A stretch of 64,000 nt of DNA. Origin: Beijerinckiaceae bacterium (GTDB lineage Bacteria > Pseudomonadota > Alphaproteobacteria > Rhizobiales > Beijerinckiaceae). Of the stretch, positions 1 to 9,103 are shown in pieces. The stretch is from positions 61,024 to 125,023 of the forward strand of contig JAIELD010000011.1 in NCBI GenBank assembly GCA_019753285.1, given 5' to 3'. The position numbers and the translations under genes are program-made. The notes under the pieces are model-generated. The model made no database searches. It was not told the origin of the DNA and was given only the letters and a program-made list of their open reading frames with translations. Each line of letters begins with the position of its first letter. The first letter of the stretch is position 1.

Positions 1-19
1 GCGCTAGCGGGCGCGGAGC

Positions 20-589
20 TTATCTGATGCCCTTGGCGACGAGCCGCGCCGCATCGGCGATCTCCTCGCTCGTCGCCGGGTCGTTCACTGCGCGCGCCAT
101 CGTGACCGCGCCGGTCAACAGCGCCAGCAGCGCGATCGCTTTGACGCGGCGCTCCTCTTCGCTCCCCTCGAGCCCTGCCGCCGTCGCGGTGATGATGTCG
201 CCAAGCTCCCGCTCATAGGCGGCGCGCACCTCCGCATCCGAGCGGGCGACCTCGCCCGTCAGGCTCTGCAGCGTGCAGCTTCCGGCCATGTCGACCGTTC
301 GCCGGTCACCGAGATAGAAATCGATGAACATCTCGCGCCACGCCGCGCCATGTGTGGCCGTCATCGTCTCAATGTGCCGACGGACACCTTGCAGGCCGGT
401 GATCACCGCCTCGCGAAACACGGCCGCCTTCGACTTGAAATGCGCGTAGAACGCGCCCGAGGTGACGCCCGCCTCCTTTGCCAGCGCATCGACCCCGACG
501 CCGCCATAACCATGGCTGCGGAACCCGCGGCCGGCTCCTTCCAGGATGCGGGACCGGCTTTCCTCCTTGCGTGGTGAGACGTTCGACAT
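20..589 (-). CDS. TetR/AcrR-family transcriptional repressor
   Basis: A 189-residue protein with the TetR helix-turn-helix at about residues 12-58: a helix running into GYGGVGVDALAKEAGVTSGAFYAHF, split here as GYGGVGVDALAKEAG and VTSGAFYAHFKSK. A variable ligand domain follows. Length is normal for the family. It is divergent from the hydrolase/tautomerase genes, and two perfect palindromes lie just upstream (609-648), so autoregulation and control of the divergent genes is a strong inference. By family knowledge, an unknown small ligand would release it from DNA. The ligand cannot be read from the sequence. Confidence 0.93.
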   Translation of the reverse strand: MSNVSPRKEESRSRILEGAGRGFRSHGYGGVGVDALAKEAGVTSGAFYAHFKSKAAVFREAVITGLQGVRRHIETMTATHGAAWREMFIDFYLGDRRTVDMAGSCTLQSLTGEVARSDAEVRAAYERELGDIITATAAGLEGSEEERRVKAIALLALLTGAVTMARAVNDPATSEEIADAARLVAKGIR

Positions 590-608
590 GGCTGATTCCA
601 GAATATTT

Positions 609-648
609 ATAACGATCGTTATGTAAGTCTTTCCATAACGATCGTTAT
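609..648. promoter_or_regulatory. Twin TetR-type operators
   Basis: Two identical perfect 14-bp palindromes, ATAACGATCGTTAT, lie at 609-622 and 635-648. They are 26 bp apart centre to centre, about 2.5 helical turns, between the divergent tetR gene and the downstream ORFs. Perfect duplicated palindromes next to a tetR gene are the usual arrangement for cooperative repressor dimers. The assignment to this particular TetR is inference. Confidence 0.85.
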
Positions 649-703
649 ATGACGAGCGTCACGTCCACGCAAGGACGGCGATTTCAATCCCGAGGAGGCC
701 GCC

Positions 704-812
704 ATGGCCAAGGCTTTCGTTTTCAGAACTGCAGCTCGCCATCCGCTTTGCCGACTATCCGGCGCTCGATCTCGACACGCTCATCCGCGAGCCGCCGGGC
801 GTCCGCTCATAA
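704..812 (+). pseudogene. Remnant of a small ORF (frameshifted)
   Basis: A good ribosome site (GAGGAGG) precedes ATG 704, which opens MAKAFVF. After about seven codons the coding-like sequence continues in another frame as ELQLAIRFADYPALDLDTL and ends at TAA 810-812. Read together, the two frames give a plausible protein of roughly 36 residues. I do not recognise the family. A frameshift is the simplest explanation, and a sequencing error cannot be excluded. It lies directly downstream of the twin TetR operators. Confidence 0.35.
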
Positions 813-857
813 CGAGGATATCCAGCATGCCCATCACCACTCAGTCGACGTAGGGCG

Positions 858-1058
858 TTGGTCGGACAGATGCTCCCTTCCAGGATCACCCAACCCATCA
901 GCGGGCGCGAAGCGACCCTGCTCACCGTTTTCGCGATCGCCGCCAGCATTGCGACCGTCGGCGCGATCGAAGCCTTCAGCATAATCCATCCGGCCAAAGC
1001 CGAAGCGGCCGAAGCAGGGCCGTACGATGAGCCCGAGACGTTCGAGCTCGTGTTTTGA
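858..1058 (+). CDS. Small hypothetical membrane-associated protein
   Basis: A 66-codon ORF from TTG 858 (ATG 870 is an alternative). It has one hydrophobic segment, LLTVFAIAASIATVGAI, and an acidic C-terminus ending in FELVF. Just upstream a separate short frame starts MPITTQST and stops, so the true N-terminus may have been lost by a frameshift. It lies between the TetR operators and the hydrolase. Family unknown and coding status uncertain. Confidence 0.35.
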   Translation: MVGQMLPSRITQPISGREATLLTVFAIAASIATVGAIEAFSIIHPAKAEAAEAGPYDEPETFELVF

Positions 1059-1114
1059 AACAAGTCCGGCGCGCTGCTTCTGCGCGGCCCGAGCCAACAC
1101 AAGAGGATCATATC

Positions 1115-2050
1115 ATGCGTATTTTTGCTTTAGCGGCCGCCGCGCTGGCGGCCGGCCTGATGCTGGCCGCCCCGGCGGCGCGGGCTGACGAGAGGACCCA
1201 TTACCGCACTGCCGAGGTCGGCGGTGTAAAGGTTTTCTATCGCGAGGCGGGCCAGAAGGGCGCACCGAAAGTGCTGTTGCTGCATGGTTGGGGCGCGTCC
1301 TCCTTCATGTTCCGCAACCTCATCCCCGAGCTCGCGAAGACGTATCATGTCGTCGCGCCCGATCTGCCCGGCTTCGGCCTCACCGAAGCGCCGCCGCGCG
1401 GCAGCTTCAAATATGATTTCGATCATCTTGCCGATGTGATCGACAGCTTCACCGAAGCGAAGGGATTCGATCGCTACGCGGTCTATATTTTCGATTATGG
1501 TGCGCCGACCGGCCTCCGCCTTGCGCTGCGTCATCCGGAGCGGATCACGGCCATCATCAGCCAGAACGGCAACGCCTATGAAGAGGGGCTGAGCACGGGT
1601 TGGACTCCGATCCGAAAATACTGGTCCGATCCGAGCGACGAGAACCGGAACGCGCTGCGCGGCTTCATGACGCTGCAGACCAACAAATGGCAATATGAAG
1701 AGGGCGTGCCTGACAAAAGCCTGATCGAGCCGGAGGCGTATCTGTCGAGTCAGGCGGGGTTCGACAAGCCCGGCAACCTCGACATCCAGCTTGATCTCTT
1801 CGGCGACTACAAATCCAATGTCGCGCTCTATCCAAAATTCCAGGCGTATTTTCGCGAACGCAAGCCGCCGCTGCTTGCGGTATGGGGCAAGAACGACCCG
1901 TTCTTCCTGCCGGCCGGGGCCGAGGCCTTCAAGCGCGACAACCCCAACGCCGAGGTCCGCTTCTTCGACACAGGACATTTTGCCCTGGAAACGCATAACG
2001 CCGAGATCGCTGCCGCGATCATGGCTTTCCTCGGCAAGCTTCCGCGCTAG
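1115..2050 (+). CDS. Secreted alpha/beta hydrolase with Asp nucleophile (epoxide hydrolase/dehalogenase-like)
   Basis: A 311-residue protein from ATG 1115, chosen because the signal peptide MRIFALAAAALAAG...ARA begins there and AAGAGGA lies upstream. The fold landmarks are readable: oxyanion HGW at residues 57-59, a nucleophile elbow FDYGAPTG with Asp127 instead of Ser, a possible acid near Asp261 (GKNDPFF) and the catalytic His288 (DTGHFALE). An Asp nucleophile points to the epoxide hydrolase/haloalkane dehalogenase branch rather than esterases. The signal peptide places it in the periplasm. It probably forms an operon with the tautomerase under the divergent TetR. The substrate is unknown. 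Confidence 0.9.
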   Translation: MRIFALAAAALAAGLMLAAPAARADERTHYRTAEVGGVKVFYREAGQKGAPKVLLLHGWGASSFMFRNLIPELAKTYHVVAPDLPGFGLTEAPPRGSFKYDFDHLADVIDSFTEAKGFDRYAVYIFDYGAPTGLRLALRHPERITAIISQNGNAYEEGLSTGWTPIRKYWSDPSDENRNALRGFMTLQTNKWQYEEGVPDKSLIEPEAYLSSQAGFDKPGNLDIQLDLFGDYKSNVALYPKFQAYFRERKPPLLAVWGKNDPFFLPAGAEAFKRDNPNAEVRFFDTGHFALETHNAEIAAAIMAFLGKLPR

Positions 2051-2124
2051 GCAGGCAGCGAGGCTTGCCATCGGCGACGACCGATACGCCGTCGCCGCTC
2101 ATCACTCAAAACGGAGACACCAGC

Positions 2125-2508
2125 ATGCCCTTCGTCCGCATCAGCCATCCATCCGGTAAGCCGGCAAACTATCGTGCAGCGCTGTCCGAGAGCGTTCACG
2201 AGGCCATGATCGATACGTTCGATGTTCCGGTCGACGACAGGTTTCAGATCCTTACCGAACACGCCGCCGCTGCCGAGATCGTGCATCCGGCAAGCTATCT
2301 CGGCGTCAGCTATTCGGACGATCTCGTGATGATCCAGATCACCTGCTCGTTCGGGCGGTCGGTCGATACGAAGAAGGCCCTCTACAAAGCGATCTGCGAT
2401 CGTATCTCGCAGAGCGTCGGCCTGAGGCGCGAGGACATCATCATCAACCTCGTCGAGACCGGACGCGAGAACTGGTCGTTCGGCAATGGGCTTGCGGCCT
2501 ATGTCTGA
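2125..2508 (+). CDS. Tautomerase-family protein
   Basis: A 127-residue protein starting MPFVRISHP at ATG 2125, preceded by ACGGAGA. After Met removal, the N-terminal Pro is the catalytic base that defines the tautomerase superfamily. The length fits the longer cis-CaaD/MSAD-like or tautomerase_3 branches rather than 60-70-residue 4-oxalocrotonate tautomerases. It follows the secreted hydrolase with a 74-bp gap and probably shares its TetR-controlled promoter. A role in breakdown of an aromatic or halogenated compound is plausible but not shown. Confidence 0.85.
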   Translation: MPFVRISHPSGKPANYRAALSESVHEAMIDTFDVPVDDRFQILTEHAAAAEIVHPASYLGVSYSDDLVMIQITCSFGRSVDTKKALYKAICDRISQSVGLRREDIIINLVETGRENWSFGNGLAAYV

Positions 2509-2515
2509 CCTTTGA

Positions 2516-5500
2516 TCAGCTCGCCAGCGCGATTGTCCGGGCCGGTTCCGATGCGCCGGCAACGACGTGCAGCCGCTCGCCGCTGGTGATCGCCTGAAAG
2601 GTCTCGGCAGGGCCTGGCCGGCCAAAAATGAAACCCTGCACCTTGGCGCAGCGGCGCGCGATCAGGAAATCGAGCTGCTCGACGGTTTCGACCCCCTCCA
2701 CCACCACCTCGACGCCAAGATTGCGCCCCAGCAGCATCACGGCCTTGATGATCGCCGCGGCATGAGGGCTCGTCGATAGTTCGGCGACGAAGGAGCGGTC
2801 GACCTTGATGCGGTCGAACGGGAAGGCGTGAAGCGTCGAGAGCGACGAATATCCGGTGCCGAAATCGTCCATGGCAATGGTGATGCCGAGCGCCTTGAGG
2901 CGACGCAGAACGGCGAGCGTCCGCGTCACGTCCCGCATCATCAGCGTCTCCGTGATCTCGAGCTCGAGCCGGCTCGGCGAGAGGCCGGTTTCGGCGAGGA
3001 TCCCGAGCACGATGTCAGGCAGGCGCGAATCGAGAAACTGGCCCGGAGACAGATTGACCGCGATGCGCAGGGACTGCTTCCAACTCGCTGCCTCGCGGCA
3101 CGCTTCACGCAGCACCCATTCGCCGAGCTGCCCGATGAGGCCCGTTTCCTCCGCGACCGAGATGAAATCCTGCGGCGGCACGAGGCCGCGTTGAGGATGG
3201 CGCCAGCGCACCAGCGCCTCGAAGCCGAGGACCGTTCCGGAGCGCGGCTTCACCTGCGGTTGATAATGCAGCAGCAACTCGCCATTGGCGATCGCCTTGC
3301 GCAGCTCGCGCTCGAGGATGCGGCGCGATGCTGCCTCCTCGTCCATGGCGGGTTCGAACAGGCGATGCGTGTTGCGCCCTTCGGATTTTGCCCGGTATAG
3401 CGCAAGGTCGGCACGCTTCAGCAGCCGGTCCGGCGTCTCTCCATGCTCCGGCGCGAGCGCGATGCCGACCGAAAGCCCGACCTCGATCGTCTGGTTGTCG
3501 AGGATCGTGCAGTCGCTGACGGCGGCGATGAGCCGTCTGGCCAGCCTTTCGGCATCCGCCGCGTCGGTGACGCCGTGCTTCAGCACGGCGAATTCGTCGC
3601 CGCCGAGCCTTGCGATCCGGTCACCGGGCGCAAGGGCGGTCCGGAAACGCCGCGCCACCTCCTGGAGGAGCACGTCGCCGGCCTTGTGGCCGAGCGAATC
3701 GTTGACCGCCTTGAAGCGGTCGAGATCGAGGTACAGCAGCGCGAACGCCGTCCCGCCGCGCCGCATCGCTGCAAGCGCCTCGTCGATCGCCTCGTTGAAG
3801 AGCGCGCGGTTGGCGAGATCGGTCAGCGGGTCATGGCCGGCAAGGTGCGCGATCCGCATCTCTGCCGCCTTGCGCTTCGAGATGTCGATATGGGTGCCGA
3901 CGATGCGCAGCGGCCGTCCTTTTTCGTCGCGCGAGACGACCTTGCCGCGCGCCAGAACCCAGCCCCATTCACCATCGGCTCGCTTCAGGCGATATTCGCA
4001 GTTGAACAGTGGCGTCAGGCCATCGCAATGATCGTTGAGGCTGCGCAGCGAGCGTTCCTCGTCATCGGGATGAATGAGCTTGAACCATACGCGAATATTG
4101 TGCTCGATCTCGCCGGCGCGGTAGCCGAGCATCTCGAACCAGCGTTCCGAAAGCCAGATCGCGCCCGTGCCGATGTCCCAGTCCCAGAGCCCGTCGCTGC
4201 CGGCTTCGAGCGCGCGCGCCAGCCGATCCTCGCTGATGCGCAGCGCCTCGCGGGCCGTAACGATCTCGTCGATGTCAAGCGCGGTGCCGAGCCATTCCAC
4301 CGTGCGTCCGTCCCGCTCGATCGGGTTCATGACGAGCTTGTGCCAGCGATAGACACCGTCCGTGCGGCAGATGCGCAGCTCGACCTCGAAAGAGGTATTG
4401 TCCGCCATGCTGCGCGCCCAGATCGCCGCCGTCCTCTCGGCGTCGTCGGGATGGTTGCGGGCGACGCGGGCAGCGCGCGCCGAGCCGATCTCGCCGTAAT
4501 AGGCCTTGAAACCGTCATTGCAGTAGATGGCCTCGCCATCTTCCGCCCTGACCACCCAGACCATCTGCGGCAGGCCGTTGGCGAGCACGCGATAGCGGCT
4601 TTCGCTTTCGGCAAGCGCCACCGCCGCCTCGATGCGGGCGGTCGCCTCGAGGATGGTGCCCTCATAGGCCACGATCGCCCCGCTTTCGTCATGGACCGGC
4701 CAGGCCGATTCCGAGACCCAGATGCGTTCGCCGGTGGCATGGCGGAAAACCTGTGACACGAAGTCCGTGACGCGCCCGTCTCGCTCCATGATGGCCTGGA
4801 ATTCCGCCCTGCGGGCCGGATCGACATACCAGTCGCGGGCGAAATCCTCGACCCAGGCACGTTGCTCCGCACCGGCCTGGTAGCCGTTGATCTGCGCCAG
4901 TGCCGGGTTTGCCCGGATGTGCTGGCCATCGATCGAGGCGCGATAGAGGCCGATCACGGCGTTCTCGAAGAGAGCGCGGTATTCGGCCTCAGCGGTGCGC
5001 TTGGCGCGTTCGGCAGCCCGGCGCGCCGAGATGTCGGTATAGGTCCGAACCGCGCCGCCATCCGGCCTCGGCACGGTCCTGATCTCGAGCACGGTGCCGT
5101 TCGGCCTTTCGCGCTCATAGACATGCGCGCTGCGCTCGACGCCGCTCAACGGTGCCCAGGCATGGAAGGTCTCGCCCGAGCGGGCGAATTCGTCATGGTC
5201 GACCTGCCATTGGCGAATGGCCTCGAAGGACGGCCGCGAGCGCATCAGGTCGGGGGGCAGGTCAAGCAGCGTCATCGCCCGGCTGTTGCAGAGGCTCACC
5301 GTGCCGTCGGGCTCGATCAGCATCAGCCCTTCGTCCATGGTCTCGAGGGTGCTGTCGAGCAGCTCAGTCCGCAGGCTGAGTTCGTGCTCCTGCTGCTTGA
5401 GGTTAGCGTTCGCGGCTTGCAACCGATCGATCGCCAGGCTCAGGCCGGCGAGCGCCAGCGTCACCATCATGGTGATGGCGATTCCGGCCGCGATGGCGGC

Positions 5501-6139
5501 AGGGGCCAGCCCCGGCGTTTGCGGAAGTTGCGCCACATCCGGCTGAAAGACGACGGCCGCCATGAACATGAAATGGAGCGCAAGGATCGCGAGGGTCAGC
5601 AGCGCCGGCTGAAGAAACACCACGACGCGCCCGCGGACGAACTGTGGCAATGCCATGCCGATCATGGAGAGACCGCCGCCTGCAAAAACGGCGGCGGCGA
5701 AGGTCGGCTGGTCCCAGCCGACTTTCGCCGGAAGCTCCACCGCCGCAAAGCCAGTGAAATGCATCGAGGCGACGCCGAGCGCGAAGACGAAACCCGCCGC
5801 TGCAAGACGCAGTGGCCCGGCATCGACGTCGATCAGTAAAAAGACGGCGAGCACGCCGAGGATCGCGACGCCGAGCGAAGCGACCGTGAGATCGGGCCCG
5901 AAGCCGACGATCACGCCCGGATCGTAGCCGAGCATGCTGATGAAATGCGTGCTCCAGATGGCCGCGCCGCCGACGAGACTGGCGGCGAGGAGCCATGCGA
6001 AGCGCTTCGCGCCGTGATTGGCTAGCGAGTGGCGCAGAAGCTGAAATGCCGTCTGCCACGAGGCCCAGCACAGCAGCCCGGCCAGCGGGAGCACCCACCA
6101 GAGGTGCTGTTCGGTGAGACAGACTATCGTGCGATACAT
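2516..6139 (-). CDS. MHYT-PAS-GGDEF-EAL cyclic-di-GMP signalling protein
   Basis: A 1207-residue inner-membrane protein. The N-terminal 240 residues form a seven-helix MHYT sensor with its repeated motifs (STHFISMLG, ASMHFTGFAA, LALHFMFMAA), which may bind copper or a gas ligand. About four PAS domains follow (roughly 250-765), then GGDEF (intact RLGGDEF near 845) and EAL (intact FEALVRW near 972). Both the cyclase signature and the phosphodiesterase signature are complete. The position of the RxxD inhibitory site reads APGD, so allosteric product inhibition is probably absent. It ends 8 bp from the convergent tautomerase stop. Net activity, synthesis or hydrolysis, cannot be predicted. Confidence 0.93.
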   Translation of the reverse strand: MYRTIVCLTEQHLWWVLPLAGLLCWASWQTAFQLLRHSLANHGAKRFAWLLAASLVGGAAIWSTHFISMLGYDPGVIVGFGPDLTVASLGVAILGVLAVFLLIDVDAGPLRLAAAGFVFALGVASMHFTGFAAVELPAKVGWDQPTFAAAVFAGGGLSMIGMALPQFVRGRVVVFLQPALLTLAILALHFMFMAAVVFQPDVAQLPQTPGLAPAAIAAGIAITMMVTLALAGLSLAIDRLQAANANLKQQEHELSLRTELLDSTLETMDEGLMLIEPDGTVSLCNSRAMTLLDLPPDLMRSRPSFEAIRQWQVDHDEFARSGETFHAWAPLSGVERSAHVYERERPNGTVLEIRTVPRPDGGAVRTYTDISARRAAERAKRTAEAEYRALFENAVIGLYRASIDGQHIRANPALAQINGYQAGAEQRAWVEDFARDWYVDPARRAEFQAIMERDGRVTDFVSQVFRHATGERIWVSESAWPVHDESGAIVAYEGTILEATARIEAAVALAESESRYRVLANGLPQMVWVVRAEDGEAIYCNDGFKAYYGEIGSARAARVARNHPDDAERTAAIWARSMADNTSFEVELRICRTDGVYRWHKLVMNPIERDGRTVEWLGTALDIDEIVTAREALRISEDRLARALEAGSDGLWDWDIGTGAIWLSERWFEMLGYRAGEIEHNIRVWFKLIHPDDEERSLRSLNDHCDGLTPLFNCEYRLKRADGEWGWVLARGKVVSRDEKGRPLRIVGTHIDISKRKAAEMRIAHLAGHDPLTDLANRALFNEAIDEALAAMRRGGTAFALLYLDLDRFKAVNDSLGHKAGDVLLQEVARRFRTALAPGDRIARLGGDEFAVLKHGVTDAADAERLARRLIAAVSDCTILDNQTIEVGLSVGIALAPEHGETPDRLLKRADLALYRAKSEGRNTHRLFEPAMDEEAASRRILERELRKAIANGELLLHYQPQVKPRSGTVLGFEALVRWRHPQRGLVPPQDFISVAEETGLIGQLGEWVLREACREAASWKQSLRIAVNLSPGQFLDSRLPDIVLGILAETGLSPSRLELEITETLMMRDVTRTLAVLRRLKALGITIAMDDFGTGYSSLSTLHAFPFDRIKVDRSFVAELSTSPHAAAIIKAVMLLGRNLGVEVVVEGVETVEQLDFLIARRCAKVQGFIFGRPGPAETFQAITSGERLHVVAGASEPARTIALAS

Positions 6140-6648
6140 GAAGCCGCCGCGTTTGAAAGGCGTTCAGGCTCACAGAAACAGCTTACGAGGTTATGTACGT
6201 TTTCCACGCAATCGGGCGTTGCGCCCTCTGCTTCGCAACGTCGTTAATCCCGCGTTGAGGCGGAGAGACGCTTTGGAGCGAAAGCAGTTGCGTCGCGGCC
6301 GGGACCGTCTGGAGCGCCGCAGGCTTGCCGCTTTCCTTGCGATGACCAGGGCGAAGCGGAGTTCGTTGTCGAGCCTGTCGATGTGCCGGATGCGCCGCAG
6401 GAGCGCAGCCCCATGGATCGCTGGCAGGTGGAGGGCGCGGCGGGTTGCATCAAGCTCGCTTTGAAAAGCAGGCTTGCCGTATCCACGCCGGTTGCCTAAA
6501 AGCGCGAAACTGCAGGCTCTGGGCCGTTCAAGACATCGGGACTCGATGTCTTTGTGCCTCTGGCTCGCCGACTTCACGTCGATCATACTCCGCTTGCAAC
6601 ATCGGCAATCATCGCGTCTGCGGCCCTTGGCTGGCCCTCGAGGACATC
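6140..6648. other. Intergenic region with possible gene remnant and hairpin
   Basis: No confident gene. From about 6245 to 6498 one plus-strand frame stays open and ends in a protein-like stretch (MDRWQVEGAAG, then IKLALKSRLAVSTPVA), but it has no convincing start. It may be the 3' end of a lost gene that I do not recognise. An inverted repeat GACATCG-5nt-CGATGTC (6532-6550) followed by TTTGT could terminate transcription entering the glycan cluster. A promoter for fcl should lie here, but I cannot point to it. Confidence 0.4.
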
Positions 6649-7602
6649 ATGCTCAAACCGTTCGATCTGTCGGGCAAAACCATCTGGGTCGCTGGTCATC
6701 GCGGGATGGCCGGGTCGGCCATCGTCAGGCGACTTCAATCCGAAAACTGCCGCGTGCTGACCGCCGACAGAAGCGAACTGGACCTTCTTTCGCAAGCCGC
6801 GACGGCGGAATGGATGCGGTCGAACGCTCCCGATGTCGTCGTCATAGCGGCGGCGAAGGTGGGCGGTATCCACGCGAACAACACCTATCCCGCCGACTTT
6901 CTCTACAATAATCTGATGATCGAAACGAACATCATCAAGACGGCGCACGACATCGGTGTCGAAAAGCTTCTTTTTCTCGGGTCATCCTGCATCTATCCGA
7001 AATTCGCCGAACAACCGATGACAGAGTCGGCCTTGCTGACCGGCGCGCTCGAACCGACGAATGAATGGTACGCGCTTGCCAAGATTGCGGGCCTCAAGCT
7101 GTGCGAGGCGTATCGCAAGCAGTACGGCGATGACTTCATCACGGCGATGCCGACCAATCTCTATGGCCCGGGAGATAATTTCGATCTCGCCAACAGCCAT
7201 GTGCTGCCTGCGCTGCTGCGCAAAGCGCATGACGGCAAAGTCAACTCCAGCCCTTCAATAGAACTCTGGGGATCGGGCACGCCGATGCGCGAATTCCTGC
7301 ACGTGGATGATCTGGCGGATGCGTGCATCTTTCTTTTGAAGACCTATTCCGAGAGCGAGCACGTCAATGTCGGTGCCGGGAGGGAGATCAGCATCAAGGG
7401 CCTGGCAACGCTCATCGCCGAGATCGTCGGCTTCGAAGGCGGCTTCACGTTCGATGCGTCCAAGCAGGACGGATCGCCACGCAAGCTCCTCGACACGTCC
7501 AAGCTTTCCAGTCGCGGCTGGACAGCCAGGATCGAACTTCGCGACGGCATTCAGTCCACGTATCGCTGGTTTCAGGACAATCTCGAAATGGCAAGGCTCT
7601 GA
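6649..7602 (+). CDS. fcl: GDP-L-fucose synthase
   Basis: A 317-residue SDR enzyme, the usual length for GDP-4-keto-6-deoxy-mannose epimerase/reductase. The Rossmann motif GHRGMAGSA is at 16-24, the catalytic Ser lies in GSSCIYP (111-117), and Tyr141/Lys145 lie in WYALAK. ATG 6649 places the NADPH motif at the right distance from the N-terminus; longer upstream frames are not conserved-looking. It makes GDP-L-fucose from the product of the next gene, gmd, 38 bp downstream. The pair supplies fucose or a derived deoxyhexose for the surface glycan assembled by the following enzymes. Confidence 0.95.
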   Translation: MLKPFDLSGKTIWVAGHRGMAGSAIVRRLQSENCRVLTADRSELDLLSQAATAEWMRSNAPDVVVIAAAKVGGIHANNTYPADFLYNNLMIETNIIKTAHDIGVEKLLFLGSSCIYPKFAEQPMTESALLTGALEPTNEWYALAKIAGLKLCEAYRKQYGDDFITAMPTNLYGPGDNFDLANSHVLPALLRKAHDGKVNSSPSIELWGSGTPMREFLHVDDLADACIFLLKTYSESEHVNVGAGREISIKGLATLIAEIVGFEGGFTFDASKQDGSPRKLLDTSKLSSRGWTARIELRDGIQSTYRWFQDNLEMARL

Positions 7603-7640
7603 GCTTGCCAGATCATCGTTAGTCAAAGGCGTTTGGTTTC

Positions 7641-8705
7641 ATGACAAAAAAAGTTGCTCTTATCACCGGCGTCACCGGCCAGGACGGTGCGTATCTCGCC
7701 GAGCTTCTCCTGAGCAAGGGCTACCGCGTTCATGGCATCAAGCGCCGCTCTTCGTCGTTCAATACCGGCCGCATCGAGCATTTCTATCATGATCCGCATA
7801 TCGACGGAGCGGATTTCAAGATGCATTTCGGCGATCTGACCGACTCGATGAATATCATCAGCGTCATACAGCAGACGATGCCCGACGAAATTTACAACCT
7901 CGGTGCGCAAAGCCATGTCCAGGTGAGTTTCGAAACGCCCGAATACACCGCAAACTCGGATGCTGTCGGCACGTTGCGCGTTCTGGAAGCCATTCGGATA
8001 CTTGGGCTGACGCACAAGACGCGGTTCTACCAGGCGTCCACGTCAGAGCTTTACGGCAAGGTCCAGGAAACGCCGCAGACGGAAACGACGCCCTTTTATC
8101 CGCGCAGCCCTTATGCGGCGGCCAAGATCTACGCCTACTGGATCACGGTGAACTACCGGGAGGCGTACGGCATTCACGCCTCCAACGGCATTCTGTTCAA
8201 TCACGAGAGCCCGACACGCGGCGAAACCTTCGTGACGCGCAAGATCACCCGCGCTGTCGCGGCGATCCAACACGGTCTGCAGGAAACGCTCTACCTCGGA
8301 AACATCGACGCCAAGCGGGACTGGGGCCATGCCCGCGACTATGTAGAAGGCATGTGGCGGATCGTGCAGCAGGAGCAGCCAGATGATTACGTGCTGGCGA
8401 CGGGAGAGACGCATACGGTCCGTGAATTTGTCGAGCTCGCGTTTTCGGCCGTCGGCCGCACCATCGAATGGTCCGGCGAAGGGGTCGACGAGATCGGCGT
8501 CGACGCCAAGTCCGGGCAGGTCCTGATCCGGATCGACCCTGTCTATTTTCGCCCTACGGAAGTCGATCTGCTGCTCGGCGACGCCAGCAAGGCTCGACGC
8601 AAGCTTGGATGGACGCACACGGTCACGTTCCCTCGTCTCGTCGAAGAAATGGTATCGGCTGATATGGAACGGGCTCGACGGGACATGTCGCGGAACCGCA
8701 GTTGA
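7641..8705 (+). CDS. gmd: GDP-mannose 4,6-dehydratase
   Basis: A 354-residue SDR dehydratase. It begins [16 protein letters not shown] with the NADP-binding GxTGQDG motif, carries the family hallmark [14 protein letters not shown], and has the catalytic stretch [11 protein letters not shown] with [10 protein letters not shown]. Length and motifs match the bacterial enzyme throughout. It converts GDP-D-mannose to GDP-4-keto-6-deoxy-D-mannose, the substrate of fcl immediately upstream. The order fcl-gmd is the reverse of many clusters but functionally equivalent. Confidence 0.96.
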   Translation: MTKKVALITGVTGQDGAYLAELLLSKGYRVHGIKRRSSSFNTGRIEHFYHDPHIDGADFKMHFGDLTDSMNIISVIQQTMPDEIYNLGAQSHVQVSFETPEYTANSDAVGTLRVLEAIRILGLTHKTRFYQASTSELYGKVQETPQTETTPFYPRSPYAAAKIYAYWITVNYREAYGIHASNGILFNHESPTRGETFVTRKITRAVAAIQHGLQETLYLGNIDAKRDWGHARDYVEGMWRIVQQEQPDDYVLATGETHTVREFVELAFSAVGRTIEWSGEGVDEIGVDAKSGQVLIRIDPVYFRPTEVDLLLGDASKARRKLGWTHTVTFPRLVEEMVSADMERARRDMSRNRS

Positions 8706-9103
8706 TGCGCGACCGTCCGCGATCGCAGGTTGCCGACGTGCTCGAGGTGCGTTCGTCTCCATCCGAGCGTGGGCTGCATGGCCCAAGCTGAAGTTGCAAT
8801 GTGTCGGTCCATGCGCCCGGCCTGGCACGGCCTCGCGTCGCCGGTCCTACATCATCGGATTGCCTGAAGCGTTGGCTTGAACACTTTGCCGTCCTCCCGC
8901 ATCGCCCGGTATACCGATCGCAAACCGGATTTTTTTGCGCTCTGCGGTCGTCGACTGCGCTGTTGACCCTTGCCATTCAGCACTGGCCGGCTTGGCGAAA
9001 GAACCCGTCTTTACGCCGGCAATTGTGTTTCGCCCGCAGTTGACATAGACCAACTGCGTGACCGGATACGCGAATTGTCACATGTGAAAAATTTGGAGAA
9101 TTG
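8706..9103. other. Intergenic region between gmd and the first FkbM gene
   Basis: About 400 bp with no credible ORF. Around 9065 the composition turns AT-rich just ahead of the FkbM start, where GGAG at 9095-9098 precedes ATG 9104, so a promoter probably lies in the last 60 bp. A terminator-like element is listed separately at 8906-8936. I see nothing else that I can support. Confidence 0.4.
8906..8936 (+). terminator. Possible intrinsic terminator after gmd
   Basis: The short stem CCGGT (8906-8910) / ACCGG (8924-8928) encloses a 13-nt loop containing the palindrome CGATCG and is followed by seven T residues (8930-8936). The stem is weak, but the U-tract is clear. It could separate the fcl-gmd transcript from the FkbM genes. 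Confidence 0.4.

Noticed and set aside
1130..2071. 313-codon open frame on the minus strand across the hydrolase gene
   Set aside because: Arg-rich shadow with no domain; the plus strand carries the signal peptide and catalytic motifs.
3443..4756. 437-codon plus-strand frame inside the GGDEF/EAL gene
   Set aside because: Antisense shadow of a long high-GC gene; composition (Arg, Ala, Asp) and lack of motifs are typical of such frames.
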